NCBI RefSeq assembly: GCF_024741795.1
Contig: NZ_CP102950.1
Coordinates: forward strand, 2,666,001 to 2,730,000
Direction: 5' to 3'
Source of the DNA: Arthrobacter sp. CJ23
Lineage (GTDB): Bacteria > Actinomycetota > Actinomycetes > Actinomycetales > Micrococcaceae
DNA length: 64,000 bases
The notes under the pieces were generated by a model. The model did not search any database, had not been told where the DNA came from, and saw only the letters and a program-made list of their open reading frames with translations. The first letter of the stretch is position 1. Each line of letters begins with the position of its first letter. Positions 1-9,132 of the stretch are shown here, one piece after another. The translations under genes and the position numbers were made by a program.

Positions 1-359
1 GAGGGGTGCGGCAGGCCTGGAAGGCCGGCGGCGCTGTTCTGAAACCCGTTGTTCTGTTGCCACAACCAGGTGCCGTCCATTCACATGGCGGGCCGGCCGA
101 GGATCACGTGATCCGGGATGCCCTGCTCATGGTTGGCGGTCTTGGGAACAACTCACCGGACCGGAGTCCGCATGTGGAACGGCTTCCGGCCATGTTCATT
201 CTCTCACACCCCCATGCAATGGGGAGGTAGGCTCCCCTCCGGGGCGGCCGCCGTCGTCGGGAATCCTGGCTGGGAGCGACATCCAGACCGCAGCGTTAGA
301 ATCCTCCCAAGAGCCATCCCCGGCCGCGCCGGGCCTTGCCGAAAAGGACTGCATCCGCC
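1..359. other. Intergenic region without a supportable gene
   Basis: No reading frame here has a convincing start, ribosome site or recognisable product. It holds a perfect 14-bp palindrome GGATCACGTGATCC at 101-114 and a small hairpin CCCCAT/ATGGGG at 210-224. Part of it should be the upstream region of the VKOR gene. In related genomes this locus borders rne, so the left part may be an rne leader; that is inference. Confidence 0.5.
297..302 (+). promoter_or_regulatory. -10 box (TAGAAT) of the VKOR gene
   Basis: TAGAAT lies 57 nt upstream of the start codon and fits the actinobacterial -10 pattern TANNNT. It implies a leader of about 50 nt. No clear -35 is seen. Confidence 0.35.
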
Positions 360-1034
360 ATGTCGAGCACCGCCAGGGAAAACCTGGCCCACAACGACTC
401 CCCGCCAGCACGGCACAACGACGCCGCCGCCATCCAGGTCTTTCCGAAGACCGTGCGCGACAAGCCGTTTGCCTGGCTCCTCCTGATCACGGGCGTCATC
501 GGCTGGCTTGCCTCCGGCGCGCTGGTCCTGGAGAAGCTCGAAATGCTCAAGGACCCCAACCACATCACGCTGTGCGATGTGAACCCGTGGGTGTCCTGCG
601 GCGCGGTGATGCAGACCTGGCAGAGTTCGCTGTTCGGCTTCCCCAACATGTTCATCGGGATCGTGGCCTTCGCCGTCATCATCACCACGGCAATGGGCCT
701 GCTGGCCGGAGCGCGGTTCTCGCGCGGCTACTGGCTGGGGCTGCAGACCGGAGTCACCCTGGGCTTCGCCTTCGTCGTGTGGCTGTGGTCCCAGGCCCTG
801 TACGCCATCCACGTACTGTGCCCGTTCTGCATGGTGGTGTGGGCGGTCATGATCCCGCTCTTCGTGTGGGTCACCATCCGCAACATCACTCACGGCGTCA
901 TCAAAGTCCCCGCCGGGCTGGCAAAGCTGCTGGGCGACTCGGGCTGGATCATTACGGCCCTGCTCTACGTGGCCGTGGCCGCGAGCATCTTCTTCGCCTT
1001 CATCCAGGTCTTCGCCGGCACCTCCGGATACTGA
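360..1034 (+). CDS. Vitamin K epoxide reductase (VKOR) family membrane oxidoreductase
   Basis: This 224-residue membrane protein probably reoxidises an extracytoplasmic DsbA-like thiol oxidase and passes electrons to menaquinone. It has the family's two cysteine pairs: Cys72 and Cys80 in the loop after the first helix (CDVNPWVSC), and the active CxxC Cys154-Cys157 (CPFC) at the start of a later helix. About five membrane segments are visible, following a hydrophilic N-terminus of about 30 residues. ATG at 360 is preferred over the in-frame TTG at 336 because AAAGGA lies 11 nt upstream and the extra residues look non-coding. It stands alone and converges on ndk across a strong terminator. The DsbA partner is not in the window. 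Confidence 0.85.
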   Translation: MSSTARENLAHNDSPPARHNDAAAIQVFPKTVRDKPFAWLLLITGVIGWLASGALVLEKLEMLKDPNHITLCDVNPWVSCGAVMQTWQSSLFGFPNMFIGIVAFAVIITTAMGLLAGARFSRGYWLGLQTGVTLGFAFVVWLWSQALYAIHVLCPFCMVVWAVMIPLFVWVTIRNITHGVIKVPAGLAKLLGDSGWIITALLYVAVAASIFFAFIQVFAGTSGY

Positions 1035-1073
1035 GCCCGCAGCAACAGCGGCGACGCCGCGGCGACGAACCGT

Positions 1074-1117
1074 GTAGCACCCGCGTAGCACCCGCGTAGC
1101 ACCCGCGTAGCACCCGC
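1074..1117. repeat. Four perfect tandem copies of an 11-bp unit
   Basis: GTAGCACCCGC is repeated four times without mismatch directly after the VKOR gene and just before the terminator. The unit is not a multiple of three and no gene covers it. It looks like a slippage microsatellite and copy number may vary between strains. Confidence 0.9.
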
Positions 1118-1126
1118 CCGAGCGAA

Positions 1127-1168
1127 CAGCTGAGGCCCCGTTTTCCTAAGAAAACGGGGCCTCAGCTG
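1127..1168. terminator. Bidirectional terminator between VKOR gene and ndk
   Basis: An 18-bp perfect stem with a 6-nt loop (cctaag). The stem is A/T-rich next to the loop (GTTTT/AAAAC). It lies between convergent genes and can serve both strands. Confidence 0.85.
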
Positions 1169-1213
1169 CACGCTCGCGCCCATGGGTTCATGGCCGGGGC
1201 GGAAGGTCAGCGG

Positions 1214-1630
1214 CTACGCGAACCAGATGCCGATCTCGCGCTCGGCGGATTCGACGGAGTCCGAGCCGTGGACCAGGTTCTGCTGGACCTTCAGACCCCA
1301 ATCGCGGCCGAAGTCGCCGCGGATGGTGCCGGGCGCCGCCGTCGTGGGGTCCGTGGTGCCGGCCAGGGAGCGGAAGCCTTCGATGACACTGTGGCCCTCG
1401 AAGATGGCCGCAATGACCGGTCCACTGAGCATGAACTCGACCAGCGGCTCGTAGAACGGCTTGCCGACGTGCTCTTCGTAGTGCTGTTCCAGCAGCTCGC
1501 GGCTGGCGTTGACCTTCTTCAGCTCTGCCAGGGTGTAGCCCTTGGCTTCGATACGGGCGATGATGTTGCCGCTGAGGTTGCGGGCGACGCCGTCGGGCTT
1601 GATCAGGACGAGGGTCCGCTCAATGCTCAC
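1214..1630 (-). CDS. ndk: Nucleoside diphosphate kinase
   Basis: Transfers the gamma-phosphate of ATP to nucleoside diphosphates through a phosphohistidine. The 138 residues match the usual bacterial length. The N-terminal [14 protein letters not shown] strand and the active-site NLVHGSDS with catalytic His121 are both present. It is the last gene of the leftward ileS-folC-DUF4233-ndk cluster, starting 37 nt after the DUF4233 stop, and ends at the bidirectional stem at 1127-1168. Confidence 0.97.
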   Translation of the reverse strand: MSIERTLVLIKPDGVARNLSGNIIARIEAKGYTLAELKKVNASRELLEQHYEEHVGKPFYEPLVEFMLSGPVIAAIFEGHSVIEGFRSLAGTTDPTTAAPGTIRGDFGRDWGLKVQQNLVHGSDSVESAEREIGIWFA

Positions 1631-1667
1631 AGTTGCTCCAATGTGGTTGGTGGGTTTCCCAGCCAGT

Positions 1668-2120
1668 TTACGGGGTTTCGGGGGTGGCTTCGTCGCCGTG
1701 GCTTGCGTCCCATTCGGCCTGCTGGCGGTCGCGTTCGGCCACCTCGCGGTCGATCCTCATGCCGGTGCGGATCCCGTACCACCAGCAGATGGCAAACAGG
1801 ATGCCCACGATGAACATCATCGGCTCCGCGATTCCGGTCAGGATCAGGACGAGCTGCAGGCCCCAGCCGACGGCCAGGCCCCACGGCTTGCGCACCACAG
1901 CGCAGGCCAGGACCAGCACCACGCTGAGCGCAATGCCGAAGCCGAGGATCAGGCCGGGCGCCACTTCGCCGCGTTTCAGTCCGAAGACAACCAGAGTGGC
2001 GAAGAACGCCACGAAGGCTTCCAGCAGGAGGACCGTGGAGGCGAACATGACCTTGGTGGAACGGCGCTTCTTGGGCATGCCCGGGCGCCATTCCCGCTGT
2101 GCTTTGGTGAGTTTGGCCAT
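1668..2120 (-). CDS. DUF4233 family membrane protein
   Basis: A 150-residue protein with a basic N-terminus (about 22 residues), four hydrophobic segments and a charged C-terminal tail. Proteins of this family sit beside folC in many Actinobacteria; their function is not established. Its ATG follows the folC stop after one nucleotide (TGA-C-ATG), so translation is probably coupled to folC. I infer a membrane role but cannot assign a reaction. Confidence 0.8.
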   Translation of the reverse strand: MAKLTKAQREWRPGMPKKRRSTKVMFASTVLLLEAFVAFFATLVVFGLKRGEVAPGLILGFGIALSVVLVLACAVVRKPWGLAVGWGLQLVLILTGIAEPMMFIVGILFAICWWYGIRTGMRIDREVAERDRQQAEWDASHGDEATPETP

Positions 2121-2121
2121 G

Positions 2122-3483
2122 TCAGGCGTCCGCCTTTCCGAGCAGCATGCGGGCTTCGGCCACCACCGTGATGGAGCCGGTCACCAGGACGCCGCCGGCC
2201 AGGTCATCGTTGGCTTCGGCGCGTTCCACGGCCCACTCGATGGCGTCGTCCAGTTTCTCGGCGATGTGGACGTTCTCGGCACCGAAGCCGAGATCGACGG
2301 CGAGGTCCGCCAGCTGGGCGGCCGGGATGGCGCGCGGCGAGTTGGACTGCGTGAAGCAGAATTCCTCAGCGAGTCCGCCCAGGGATTCCTTGAGCTGGCG
2401 GAGGATCTCCTCGGCGTCCTTTTCCTTGAGGATCCCGATCACCACCACCAGCTTGCTGAAGCTGAATGCCTCCTGGATGGCCTCGGCCGAGACACGGATG
2501 CCGTCCGGGTTGTGGGCGGCGTCCACGATGATGGTGGGCGCCGTGCGCACCACCTCCAGGCGGCCGGGAGAGGTGACGTTGCCGAAGGCCTCGCGGAGGA
2601 CGTCGACGTCGAGTTCCCTTTCGCCGCCGCCGAGGAACGCCTCCAAGGCAGCCACGGCCACGGCCGCGTTCTCCGCCTGGTGGGCACCGTGCAGGGGCAG
2701 CAGCAGCTCCTCGTAGCGCCCGGCGAGGCCCTGGACAGTGAGGACCTGGCCGCCGACGGCAACGCTGCGGGATTCGACGCCGAATTCAACGCCTTCGAAG
2801 CGGAACGGCACGTCCACTTCACGGGCCTTCTCCAGCAGTACCTGGGCGGCGTCCACCGGCTGGGCGGCGCTGATCAGGAAGCCGCCGGGCTTGATGATTC
2901 CGGCCTTTTCGTAGGCAATGTCCTCGGTGGTCTCGCCCAGGAGGTCCGTATGGTCCAGCGAAATGGGCGTGATCACGGAAACCTGGCCGTCGCCCACGTT
3001 GGTGGCGTCGGTGACGCCGCCAAGGCCCACCTCGATGACGGCCACATTGACGGGCTGGTCCGCGAAGATCGCGAAGCCCAGGATGGTGAGGCATTCGAAG
3101 TACGTCAGCCGGGGCTGGCCGTCCGCTTCGAGTTCCTTGTCCACAATCTCCAGGTAGGGCCGGATCTCATCCCAGATCCGCACGAACGTAGCGTCCGGCA
3201 CCGGGGCGCCGTCGATGCTGATGCGCTCGGTGACCTTGGACAGGTGCGGGCTGGTGTAGCGGCCGGTGCTGAGGCCATGGGCACGCAGCCCGGCCTCGAT
3301 CATGCGGGCCGTGGAGGTCTTGCCGTTGGTGCCGGTGATGTGGATGATCGGAAACGCCTTGTTCGGCTCCCCCAGCACATCCATCGCCCGGAACAGCGGC
3401 GCCAGGCGCGGCTCCATCTTGTTCTCGGGAGCGCGTCCCAACAGCTCGGCGTAGACGCTCTCTACGGAGAATTCGTCGCTCAT
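2122..3483 (-). CDS. folC: Folylpolyglutamate synthase / dihydrofolate synthase
   Basis: Adds glutamate to dihydropteroate and to folates, giving dihydrofolate and the polyglutamylated coenzymes. The 453-residue protein has the Mur-ligase-type ATP loop ITGTNGKTSTAR near residue 50, the central Mur domain with a conserved AIEVGLGG-like segment, and the C-terminal motif DAAHNPDG near residue 325. It starts 3 nt after the ileS stop and runs almost directly into the DUF4233 gene, so it is translated as part of the ileS operon. Confidence 0.95.
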   Translation of the reverse strand: MSDEFSVESVYAELLGRAPENKMEPRLAPLFRAMDVLGEPNKAFPIIHITGTNGKTSTARMIEAGLRAHGLSTGRYTSPHLSKVTERISIDGAPVPDATFVRIWDEIRPYLEIVDKELEADGQPRLTYFECLTILGFAIFADQPVNVAVIEVGLGGVTDATNVGDGQVSVITPISLDHTDLLGETTEDIAYEKAGIIKPGGFLISAAQPVDAAQVLLEKAREVDVPFRFEGVEFGVESRSVAVGGQVLTVQGLAGRYEELLLPLHGAHQAENAAVAVAALEAFLGGGERELDVDVLREAFGNVTSPGRLEVVRTAPTIIVDAAHNPDGIRVSAEAIQEAFSFSKLVVVIGILKEKDAEEILRQLKESLGGLAEEFCFTQSNSPRAIPAAQLADLAVDLGFGAENVHIAEKLDDAIEWAVERAEANDDLAGGVLVTGSITVVAEARMLLGKADA

Positions 3484-3486
3484 GTG

Positions 3487-6400
3487 CTAGGCCTCTACTT
3501 TGTTGACGGTGATCTGCGGCTCGGTGGCATCGCCGGACACCACGGGTTCGAGCACCAGGGACAGGGTCTCGTTCTTGACCAGTTCCGCGTTGGCGCGGAG
3601 GGCGTCGACAACCTCGTGGGTGGCCAGCACCGTGGTGTGTATGCGGTCGCTGACGTTGAACCCGGCGTCCTTGCGGGCCTGCTGGATGGCGCGGACCATG
3701 TCGCGGGCCAAGCCTTCGGCTGCAAGCTCCGGGGTGACTTCGGTGTTCAGGACCACGAAGCCGCCGCCGGGCAGGACGGCCACGGAGGCGGAAACCCCGG
3801 TGGCGGATTCGGCCACGACCGTTTCCAGGGTGTACTCCTGCGGTTCGAGCTCGAGCCCGCCCGCAGTCACCACGCCGGCGTCGTTGACGGACCAGTCGCC
3901 GGACTTGGAGCCCTTGATGGCCTGCTGCACGTTCTTGCCCAGGCGCGGCCCGGCGGCGCGGGCGTTGACCACGAGCTTCTGCTCGATGCCGAACTCCTCC
4001 GGGGAGGCCGTGGCGGCGTCGAGCAGGCGCACCGAGCGCAGGTTCAGTTCATCGGCGACGACGGCGCCGAAGCTTTCCAGCGCATCGGCACCGGGTGCCA
4101 CCACCGTCATTTCCTGCAGGGGCAGGCGGACGCGAAGGTTGGCCGCCTTGCGCAGCGAGGATCCGGTGGAGCAGATCTGCTGGACGCGGTCCATGGCCTC
4201 CACCAGCGGGGCGTTGGCCGGGAACAGTGCAGCTTCCGGCCAGTCGGCCAGGTGCACCGAGCGGCCGCCTGTCAGTCCGCGCCAGATCTCTTCCGAGATC
4301 AGCGGCAGGAGCGGGGCGGAGACGCGGCACACGGCCTCGAGGGCGGTGTAGAGGGCGTCGAAGGCGTCGGTGTTCTCGTCGAAGAAGCGCTGGCGGCTGC
4401 GGCGCACGTACCAGTTGGTCAGCATGTCCAGATAGCCGCGCAGATCGTCGCAGGCGCCGGAGATGTCGTAGTTGTCCAGCTTGTCCGTGATATCGCGGAC
4501 GAGGTCCCCCGTGTTGGCCAGGAGGTACTGGTCCATGGTGTCGGCGTAGCCGTCATAGCGCAGCTTCGCGTCGTAGCCCGATCCGCCGTTCGCAGCGTTG
4601 GTGTACAGCGTGAAGAAGCTGTACACGTTCCACAGCGGCAGGATGACCTGGCGGACGCCGTCGCGGATGCCCTGTTCGGTGACCACCAGGTTGCCGCCGC
4701 GCAGGATGGGGCTGGCCATGAGGAACCAGCGCATGGCATCGGAACCGTCGCGGTCCAGGACCTCGGAGACGTCCGGGTAGTTGCGCAGGCTCTTGGACAT
4801 CTTCTGGCCGTCCGAGCCGAGCACGATGCCGTGGCTGATGACGTTGCGGAACGCGGGGCGGTCAAACAGTGCGGTGGACAGGATGTGCAGCATGTAGAAC
4901 CAGCCGCGGGTCTGGCCGATGTACTCCACGATGAAGTCCGCGGGGTTGTGCGTGTCGAACCAGTCCTGGTTCTGGAACGGGTAGTGGACCTGGCCATAGG
5001 GCATGGAGCCGGAGTCGAACCAGACGTCCAGGACGTCCTCGACGCGGCGCATCACGGACTGGCCCTCTTCGGGCGTGCGGGGGTCGTCCGGGTTGGGCCG
5101 GGTCAGTTCATCGATGAACGGGCGGTGCAGGTCAACCTGGCCGTCGTTGTTCAGCGGCAGGCGGCCGAAGTCCGCTTCGATGTCCGCGAGCGAGCCGTAG
5201 ACGTCCGTGCGCGGGTATTCGGGGTCGCTGGACTGCCACACCGGGATGGGAGAGCCCCAGTAGCGGTTGCGGCTGATGGACCAGTCGCGGGCGTTGGCGA
5301 GCCACTTGCCGAACTGGCCGTCCTTGACGTTGCCCGGGATCCAGTTGATGTCCTGGTTCAGCTCGGACATGCGGTCCTTGAACTTGGTGACCTCCACGTA
5401 CCAGGAGGACACCGCACGGTAGATCAGGGGGTTGCGGCAGCGCCAGCAGTGCGGGTAGCTGTGCTCGTAGCTCGCCTGGCGGACCATGCGACCGTCGGCG
5501 CGCAGGACCTGGGTGATGGGCTTGTTGGCGTCGAAGACCTGCAGGCCCACGATCTCCGCCAGTTCCCCGTGTGCGAAGAGCGGCAGGAACTTGGCGCCCT
5601 CATCCACGGACAACACCACGGGGATGCCGGCGTCTTCACAGACCTTCTGGTCGTCTTCACCGAAGGCCGGAGCCTGGTGGACGATGCCCGTGCCGTCGGT
5701 GGTGGTGACATAGTCGGCCACCAGGATGCGCCAGGCGTTCTGAGTGCCGAACTTCTCGGCATCGGCAAAGTCGTTCCATAGCGGCGTGTACTCGAGGCCC
5801 TCGAGCTCGGCGCCGGTGTAGCTGGCGGTGACGGCGGCGGCCGCGGCAGCGGCGTCGTCGTACCCGAGGTCCTTGGCGTAGGCGCCCAGCAGGTCCGCGG
5901 CCAGCAGGAAGCTGCCGGTCACCGGCGCCTCCGAGGAGGCGGCCTTCACGCCGTTGGGGCCGGCAGGCAGCACGGCGTAGGAGATTTCCGGCCCGACGGC
6001 GAGCGCCAGGTTGGTGGGCAGCGTCCAGGGGGTGGTGGTCCAGGCGAGCGCCTGCACGCCTTCCAGGGCCTTGGAGACGTCCGATTCGCCTGCCTTCAGG
6101 GGGAAGGTGACGGTGACGGTCTGGTCCTGGCGGTTCTTGTAGACGTCGTCGTCCATGCGCAGTTCATGGTTGGAGAGGGGGGTCTCATCCTTCCAGCAGT
6201 ACGGCAGGACGCGGTAGCCGTTGTAGGTGAGGCCCTTCTCGTGGAGCTGCTTGAACGCCCACAGCACCGACTCCATGTACTCGACATTGAGCGTCTTGTA
6301 GTCGTTGTCGAAGTCCACCCAGCGGGCCTGGCGGGTGACGTAGGCCTTCCACTCGTTGGCGTACTTCATGACGGAGGCGCGGCAGGCGTCGTTGAACTTG

Positions 6401-6801
6401 TCGATGCCCATGGCTTCGATCTGGGTCTTGTCCGTCATGCCCAGCTGCTTCATGGCTTCCAGCTCGGCGGGCAGCCCGTGGGTGTCCCAGCCGAAGCGGC
6501 GTTCCACGCGCTTGCCGCGCTGGGTCTGGTAGCGGCCCACGAGGTCCTTGGCGTAGCCGGTGAGGAGGTGGCCGTAGTGCGGCAGGCCGTTGGCGAAGGG
6601 AGGGCCGTCGTAGAAGACGAACTCGTTGCTGCCGGGGGTCCCATCGGGAAGATCGCGATCGCGCTGGTCGATGCTTGCCTGGAAGGTGCCGTCCTCATCC
6701 CAATACTTAAGGATGCGCTCTTCGACCTCCGGGAACTTCACGGAAGCTGACACGCCGTGCGTGCCGGAAGAGGCCGCTGAGGCCTTGGGGTAATGGGTCA
6801 T
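3487..6801 (-). CDS. ileS: Isoleucyl-tRNA synthetase
   Basis: Charges tRNA-Ile. At 1104 residues it is the long, eukaryote-like class typical of Actinobacteria. Class I signatures are visible: the HIGH equivalent HYGH in [12 protein letters not shown] near residue 68, the editing domain after it, and KMSKS in [11 protein letters not shown] near residue 670. ATG at 6801 is chosen over an in-frame upstream start because it has AGGA at a proper distance and because the residues before it run into the T-box leader. First gene of a four-gene operon with folC, DUF4233 and ndk. Regulation by uncharged tRNA-Ile is inferred from the leader. Confidence 0.96.
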   Translation of the reverse strand: MTHYPKASAASSGTHGVSASVKFPEVEERILKYWDEDGTFQASIDQRDRDLPDGTPGSNEFVFYDGPPFANGLPHYGHLLTGYAKDLVGRYQTQRGKRVERRFGWDTHGLPAELEAMKQLGMTDKTQIEAMGIDKFNDACRASVMKYANEWKAYVTRQARWVDFDNDYKTLNVEYMESVLWAFKQLHEKGLTYNGYRVLPYCWKDETPLSNHELRMDDDVYKNRQDQTVTVTFPLKAGESDVSKALEGVQALAWTTTPWTLPTNLALAVGPEISYAVLPAGPNGVKAASSEAPVTGSFLLAADLLGAYAKDLGYDDAAAAAAAVTASYTGAELEGLEYTPLWNDFADAEKFGTQNAWRILVADYVTTTDGTGIVHQAPAFGEDDQKVCEDAGIPVVLSVDEGAKFLPLFAHGELAEIVGLQVFDANKPITQVLRADGRMVRQASYEHSYPHCWRCRNPLIYRAVSSWYVEVTKFKDRMSELNQDINWIPGNVKDGQFGKWLANARDWSISRNRYWGSPIPVWQSSDPEYPRTDVYGSLADIEADFGRLPLNNDGQVDLHRPFIDELTRPNPDDPRTPEEGQSVMRRVEDVLDVWFDSGSMPYGQVHYPFQNQDWFDTHNPADFIVEYIGQTRGWFYMLHILSTALFDRPAFRNVISHGIVLGSDGQKMSKSLRNYPDVSEVLDRDGSDAMRWFLMASPILRGGNLVVTEQGIRDGVRQVILPLWNVYSFFTLYTNAANGGSGYDAKLRYDGYADTMDQYLLANTGDLVRDITDKLDNYDISGACDDLRGYLDMLTNWYVRRSRQRFFDENTDAFDALYTALEAVCRVSAPLLPLISEEIWRGLTGGRSVHLADWPEAALFPANAPLVEAMDRVQQICSTGSSLRKAANLRVRLPLQEMTVVAPGADALESFGAVVADELNLRSVRLLDAATASPEEFGIEQKLVVNARAAGPRLGKNVQQAIKGSKSGDWSVNDAGVVTAGGLELEPQEYTLETVVAESATGVSASVAVLPGGGFVVLNTEVTPELAAEGLARDMVRAIQQARKDAGFNVSDRIHTTVLATHEVVDALRANAELVKNETLSLVLEPVVSGDATEPQITVNKVEA

Positions 6802-6884
6802 CTCGTCATCCTGGTCTGAGCTGGTGGACTGTTCATGTCTATCAGGATGCGAGGACGGCGCCTGCGTTGCCCTGCGACAACACC

Positions 6885-7040
6885 GGTACCGCGGTACCAC
6901 CTCACTTACCGATGCCTGCCCTCCCGTGGAGGGACCGGCGTCGGCCGCTCATTGCTGCTGTGACGGGCTTACCCGTCCGGTTCTACTGGCCCCCGGGGGC
7001 GGGGGCGTTCTTCCGGAAGCTCGCCGGTGATGGCCGGGTC
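6885..7040 (-). promoter_or_regulatory. T-box leader of ileS
   Basis: On the minus strand, 84-240 nt upstream of ileS, is the conserved T-box core GAGGTGGTACCGCGG (plus positions 6889-6903). Its UGGU can pair with the ACCA end of uncharged tRNA. A candidate Ile specifier AUC lies about 130 nt upstream, at plus 7029-7031 (GAT). No terminator with a U-run follows, so the element probably works by hiding the ribosome site, as known for actinobacterial ileS T-boxes. Stem boundaries are approximate. Confidence 0.8.
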
Positions 7041-7131
7041 AAAGCTTGTGCCCCAAGTCTAACGGCAGCGGCGCCGCTCGCTCCACTCGGCAGTCCGCCC
7101 TGGGGATGAGGTGCGGGGCGCGGCCGCTGCC

Positions 7132-7137
7132 TAGACT
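7132..7137 (+). promoter_or_regulatory. Leaderless -10 box TAGACT, 6 nt before ATG
   Basis: TAGACT ends exactly 6 nt before the ATG at 7144 and no ribosome site precedes that ATG. The transcript would therefore begin at or next to the start codon. Confidence 0.6.
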
Positions 7138-7143
7138 CGGGCT

Positions 7144-8184
7144 ATGGCCATCCCGTCTGAGGTCCCCACCGTTCCCGTGCCGGCAGCTGCCCCACGGCGG
7201 CCCCGGGCCGCCGTGGGGTGGCTGGTGGCCGCCCTGGTGGCGACGCTGCCCGTCGCCGCGCTTTCCGTGTTCCGTGCGGTGCCGCTGCAATGGCCGACGC
7301 CGGTGGTCCAGGCTTTGTCCTTCATCCCCTGGCTGGCGCTTCCGGCCGCCCTTGCCGTGCTGTTCGCGGTGTTCAGCCGCCGGGTGTGGGCGGCCCTGGC
7401 CACGGCGGCGCTGCTGGCGGTGCAGCTGTTCTGGCTGTTCCCCCTGGACCATGGCCGGCACGTTCCCGAGGCCGGCGCCCGGCTGCTTGAGCTGAAGGCC
7501 ATGAACATCAATTCCAAGTACGGCCAGGCGGATCCGGCGGAAATCGTGCGGCTGGTCAGGGAGAACGGCATCGGCCTGCTGGCCGTCCAGGAACATTCGC
7601 AGGCCCTGGAGGACGGGCTGGCGAAAGCCGGACTGGCCCGGCTGCTGCCGAACCGGATCAGCGATCCCACGGACGACGCCGCAGGCAGCGCCGTGTACTC
7701 CGCCTACCCCTTGCAGGCCATGGGCAGGGTGCCCGATACCCCGTTCCAGATCCCTACGGTGCGGGTGACCATCACCGCCGGGGATGCCACGGCCGTGCTC
7801 GATGTGACGAATGTGCACACGCTGCCGCCCGTGGACGTCCGCATCGCCCAGTGGCGCCACGACCTGGCCGCGGTGGGACGCCTCGCAGCCCTGCCGGGCA
7901 ACCAGCTGCTGATCGGCGACTTCAACGCGAGCTACGACCATGTTGAGTTCCGCCGCCTCGTGGACGGCGGCCCGGACGGCCGGAAGATGGTGGACGTCGG
8001 GGTTGCCTCCGGCGCGCGGCTGCTGGCCACCTGGCCCATGGAGGGGCCGCCGCTGCCAGGCATCGTGATCGACCACCTGGTGACCAGTCCCGGTGTCAGC
8101 AGCAGCGGCTATGCCGTGCACCCGGTGCCGGGATCGGACCATGCCGCCATCATGGCGAGCCTGGGGATCCCGGCAACCGGCTGA
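7144..8184 (+). CDS. Endonuclease/exonuclease/phosphatase (EEP) family membrane protein
   Basis: A 346-residue protein with three N-terminal membrane helices (about residues 22-105) and a C-terminal EEP metallophosphoesterase domain. The domain shows the expected order of motifs: MNINSKYG (Asn), AVQEHS (metal-binding Glu), IGDFNAS (Asp-x-Asn) and SDHAAI (catalytic Asp-His). The substrate is unknown; relatives cut phosphodiesters in nucleic acids or phospholipids. By topology the catalytic domain should lie outside the membrane, but this is inferred. Convergent with the SDR gene. Confidence 0.8.
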   Translation: MAIPSEVPTVPVPAAAPRRPRAAVGWLVAALVATLPVAALSVFRAVPLQWPTPVVQALSFIPWLALPAALAVLFAVFSRRVWAALATAALLAVQLFWLFPLDHGRHVPEAGARLLELKAMNINSKYGQADPAEIVRLVRENGIGLLAVQEHSQALEDGLAKAGLARLLPNRISDPTDDAAGSAVYSAYPLQAMGRVPDTPFQIPTVRVTITAGDATAVLDVTNVHTLPPVDVRIAQWRHDLAAVGRLAALPGNQLLIGDFNASYDHVEFRRLVDGGPDGRKMVDVGVASGARLLATWPMEGPPLPGIVIDHLVTSPGVSSSGYAVHPVPGSDHAAIMASLGIPATG

Positions 8185-8191
8185 GCGACGG

Positions 8192-8956
8192 CTAGGACTG
8201 CGCTTTGCGGATCAGCTTGTGTGTGGCCGCCTGCGCCACGGGGCGGACCACGATTTCGTCCAGGTTGATGTGGTGCGGCAGGGACACTGCGTACTTGACG
8301 ATGTCGGCGACGTCGTCCGCGATGAGGGGTTTCTCGACGCCGGCGTAGACCTTGGCCGCCGCGGCGCCGTCACCAAGCCTGTTAAGGGCGAACTCTTCGG
8401 TGCGGACCAGGCCCGGCAGCACCTCGATCACGCGGATGTTGTTTTCCGCTTCTTCCAGGCGCAAGGCGCCGGTCATGGCGTGCTGGGCGTATTTCGCCGC
8501 GTTGTAGCCGCCGCCGCCCTCATAGGCGGTGAGCCCGGCCGTGGAGGTCAGGTTCAGGACGGTGGCCTCACCGTGGGCGCGCAGCATCGGCAGGAATGCG
8601 CGCGTGATCTTCATGGTGCCCAGTACGTTGACCTGGAGCATCCAGTCCCAGTCCTCGGTCTTCGCATTGGCGATGGTGTCCGCACCGCGGGCGCCGCCTG
8701 CGATGTTGACCAGGGTGTCGGCTCCCCCGGCCTCGGTGACCGCCGCGAGCAGGGCCGCGACGTCGTCGTCGTTGCAGATGTCCGCCGCAAACGGCACCGC
8801 ACCGGTCTGGGCCGCGAGCGCCTCGAGCCGCTCCACACGGCGTGCCACGGCGAAGACCCGCCAGCCTGCGCCTGCGAGCGCACGCACGGTGGCCTCGCCG
8901 ATTCCTGTGCTCGCCCCGGTTACTACTGCCGTCTTGTTCTCTGCTGCCAAAGTCAT
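8192..8956 (-). CDS. SDR family oxidoreductase (YdfG-like)
   Basis: A 254-residue short-chain dehydrogenase. The Rossmann motif TGASTGIGEAT lies near residue 14, an Asn-Ala-Gly-like NIAGGA near 85, and the catalytic Tyr-x-x-x-Lys as YNAAK near 150. ARR after the second strand favours NADP(H). It resembles E. coli YdfG, which oxidises serine and 3-hydroxy acids; the true substrate cannot be read from the sequence. Single gene, convergent with the EEP protein. Confidence 0.85.
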   Translation of the reverse strand: MTLAAENKTAVVTGASTGIGEATVRALAGAGWRVFAVARRVERLEALAAQTGAVPFAADICNDDDVAALLAAVTEAGGADTLVNIAGGARGADTIANAKTEDWDWMLQVNVLGTMKITRAFLPMLRAHGEATVLNLTSTAGLTAYEGGGGYNAAKYAQHAMTGALRLEEAENNIRVIEVLPGLVRTEEFALNRLGDGAAAAKVYAGVEKPLIADDVADIVKYAVSLPHHINLDEIVVRPVAQAATHKLIRKAQS

Positions 8957-9132
8957 GGCACCACCTTATCGCTGCCCCGCCGGAGCACCGGTTTTGCGGG
9001 CAGGGCTGCAGGCCGGAGTCGAATGATTGAGCAGGATCCGACGGCGTCCATGCGGGCCCAACCCGGTCATGGGCGCATGGCACTACAGACCCGCGTGCCG
9101 CGGAACAAAGGGGGCCATGAAACAATTGGCCC

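Noticed and set aside
1..230. A 74-codon frame at the left edge
   Set aside because: No ribosome site or recognisable sequence; it crosses a palindrome typical of intergenic DNA.
1074..1117. Short CRISPR-like array
   Set aside because: The 11-bp units are directly adjacent without spacers and there are no cas genes; it is a simple tandem repeat.
1633..5781. A 1382-codon open frame on the plus strand
   Set aside because: It is antisense to folC and ileS, whose motifs are unmistakable. Long antisense frames are expected at this GC content.
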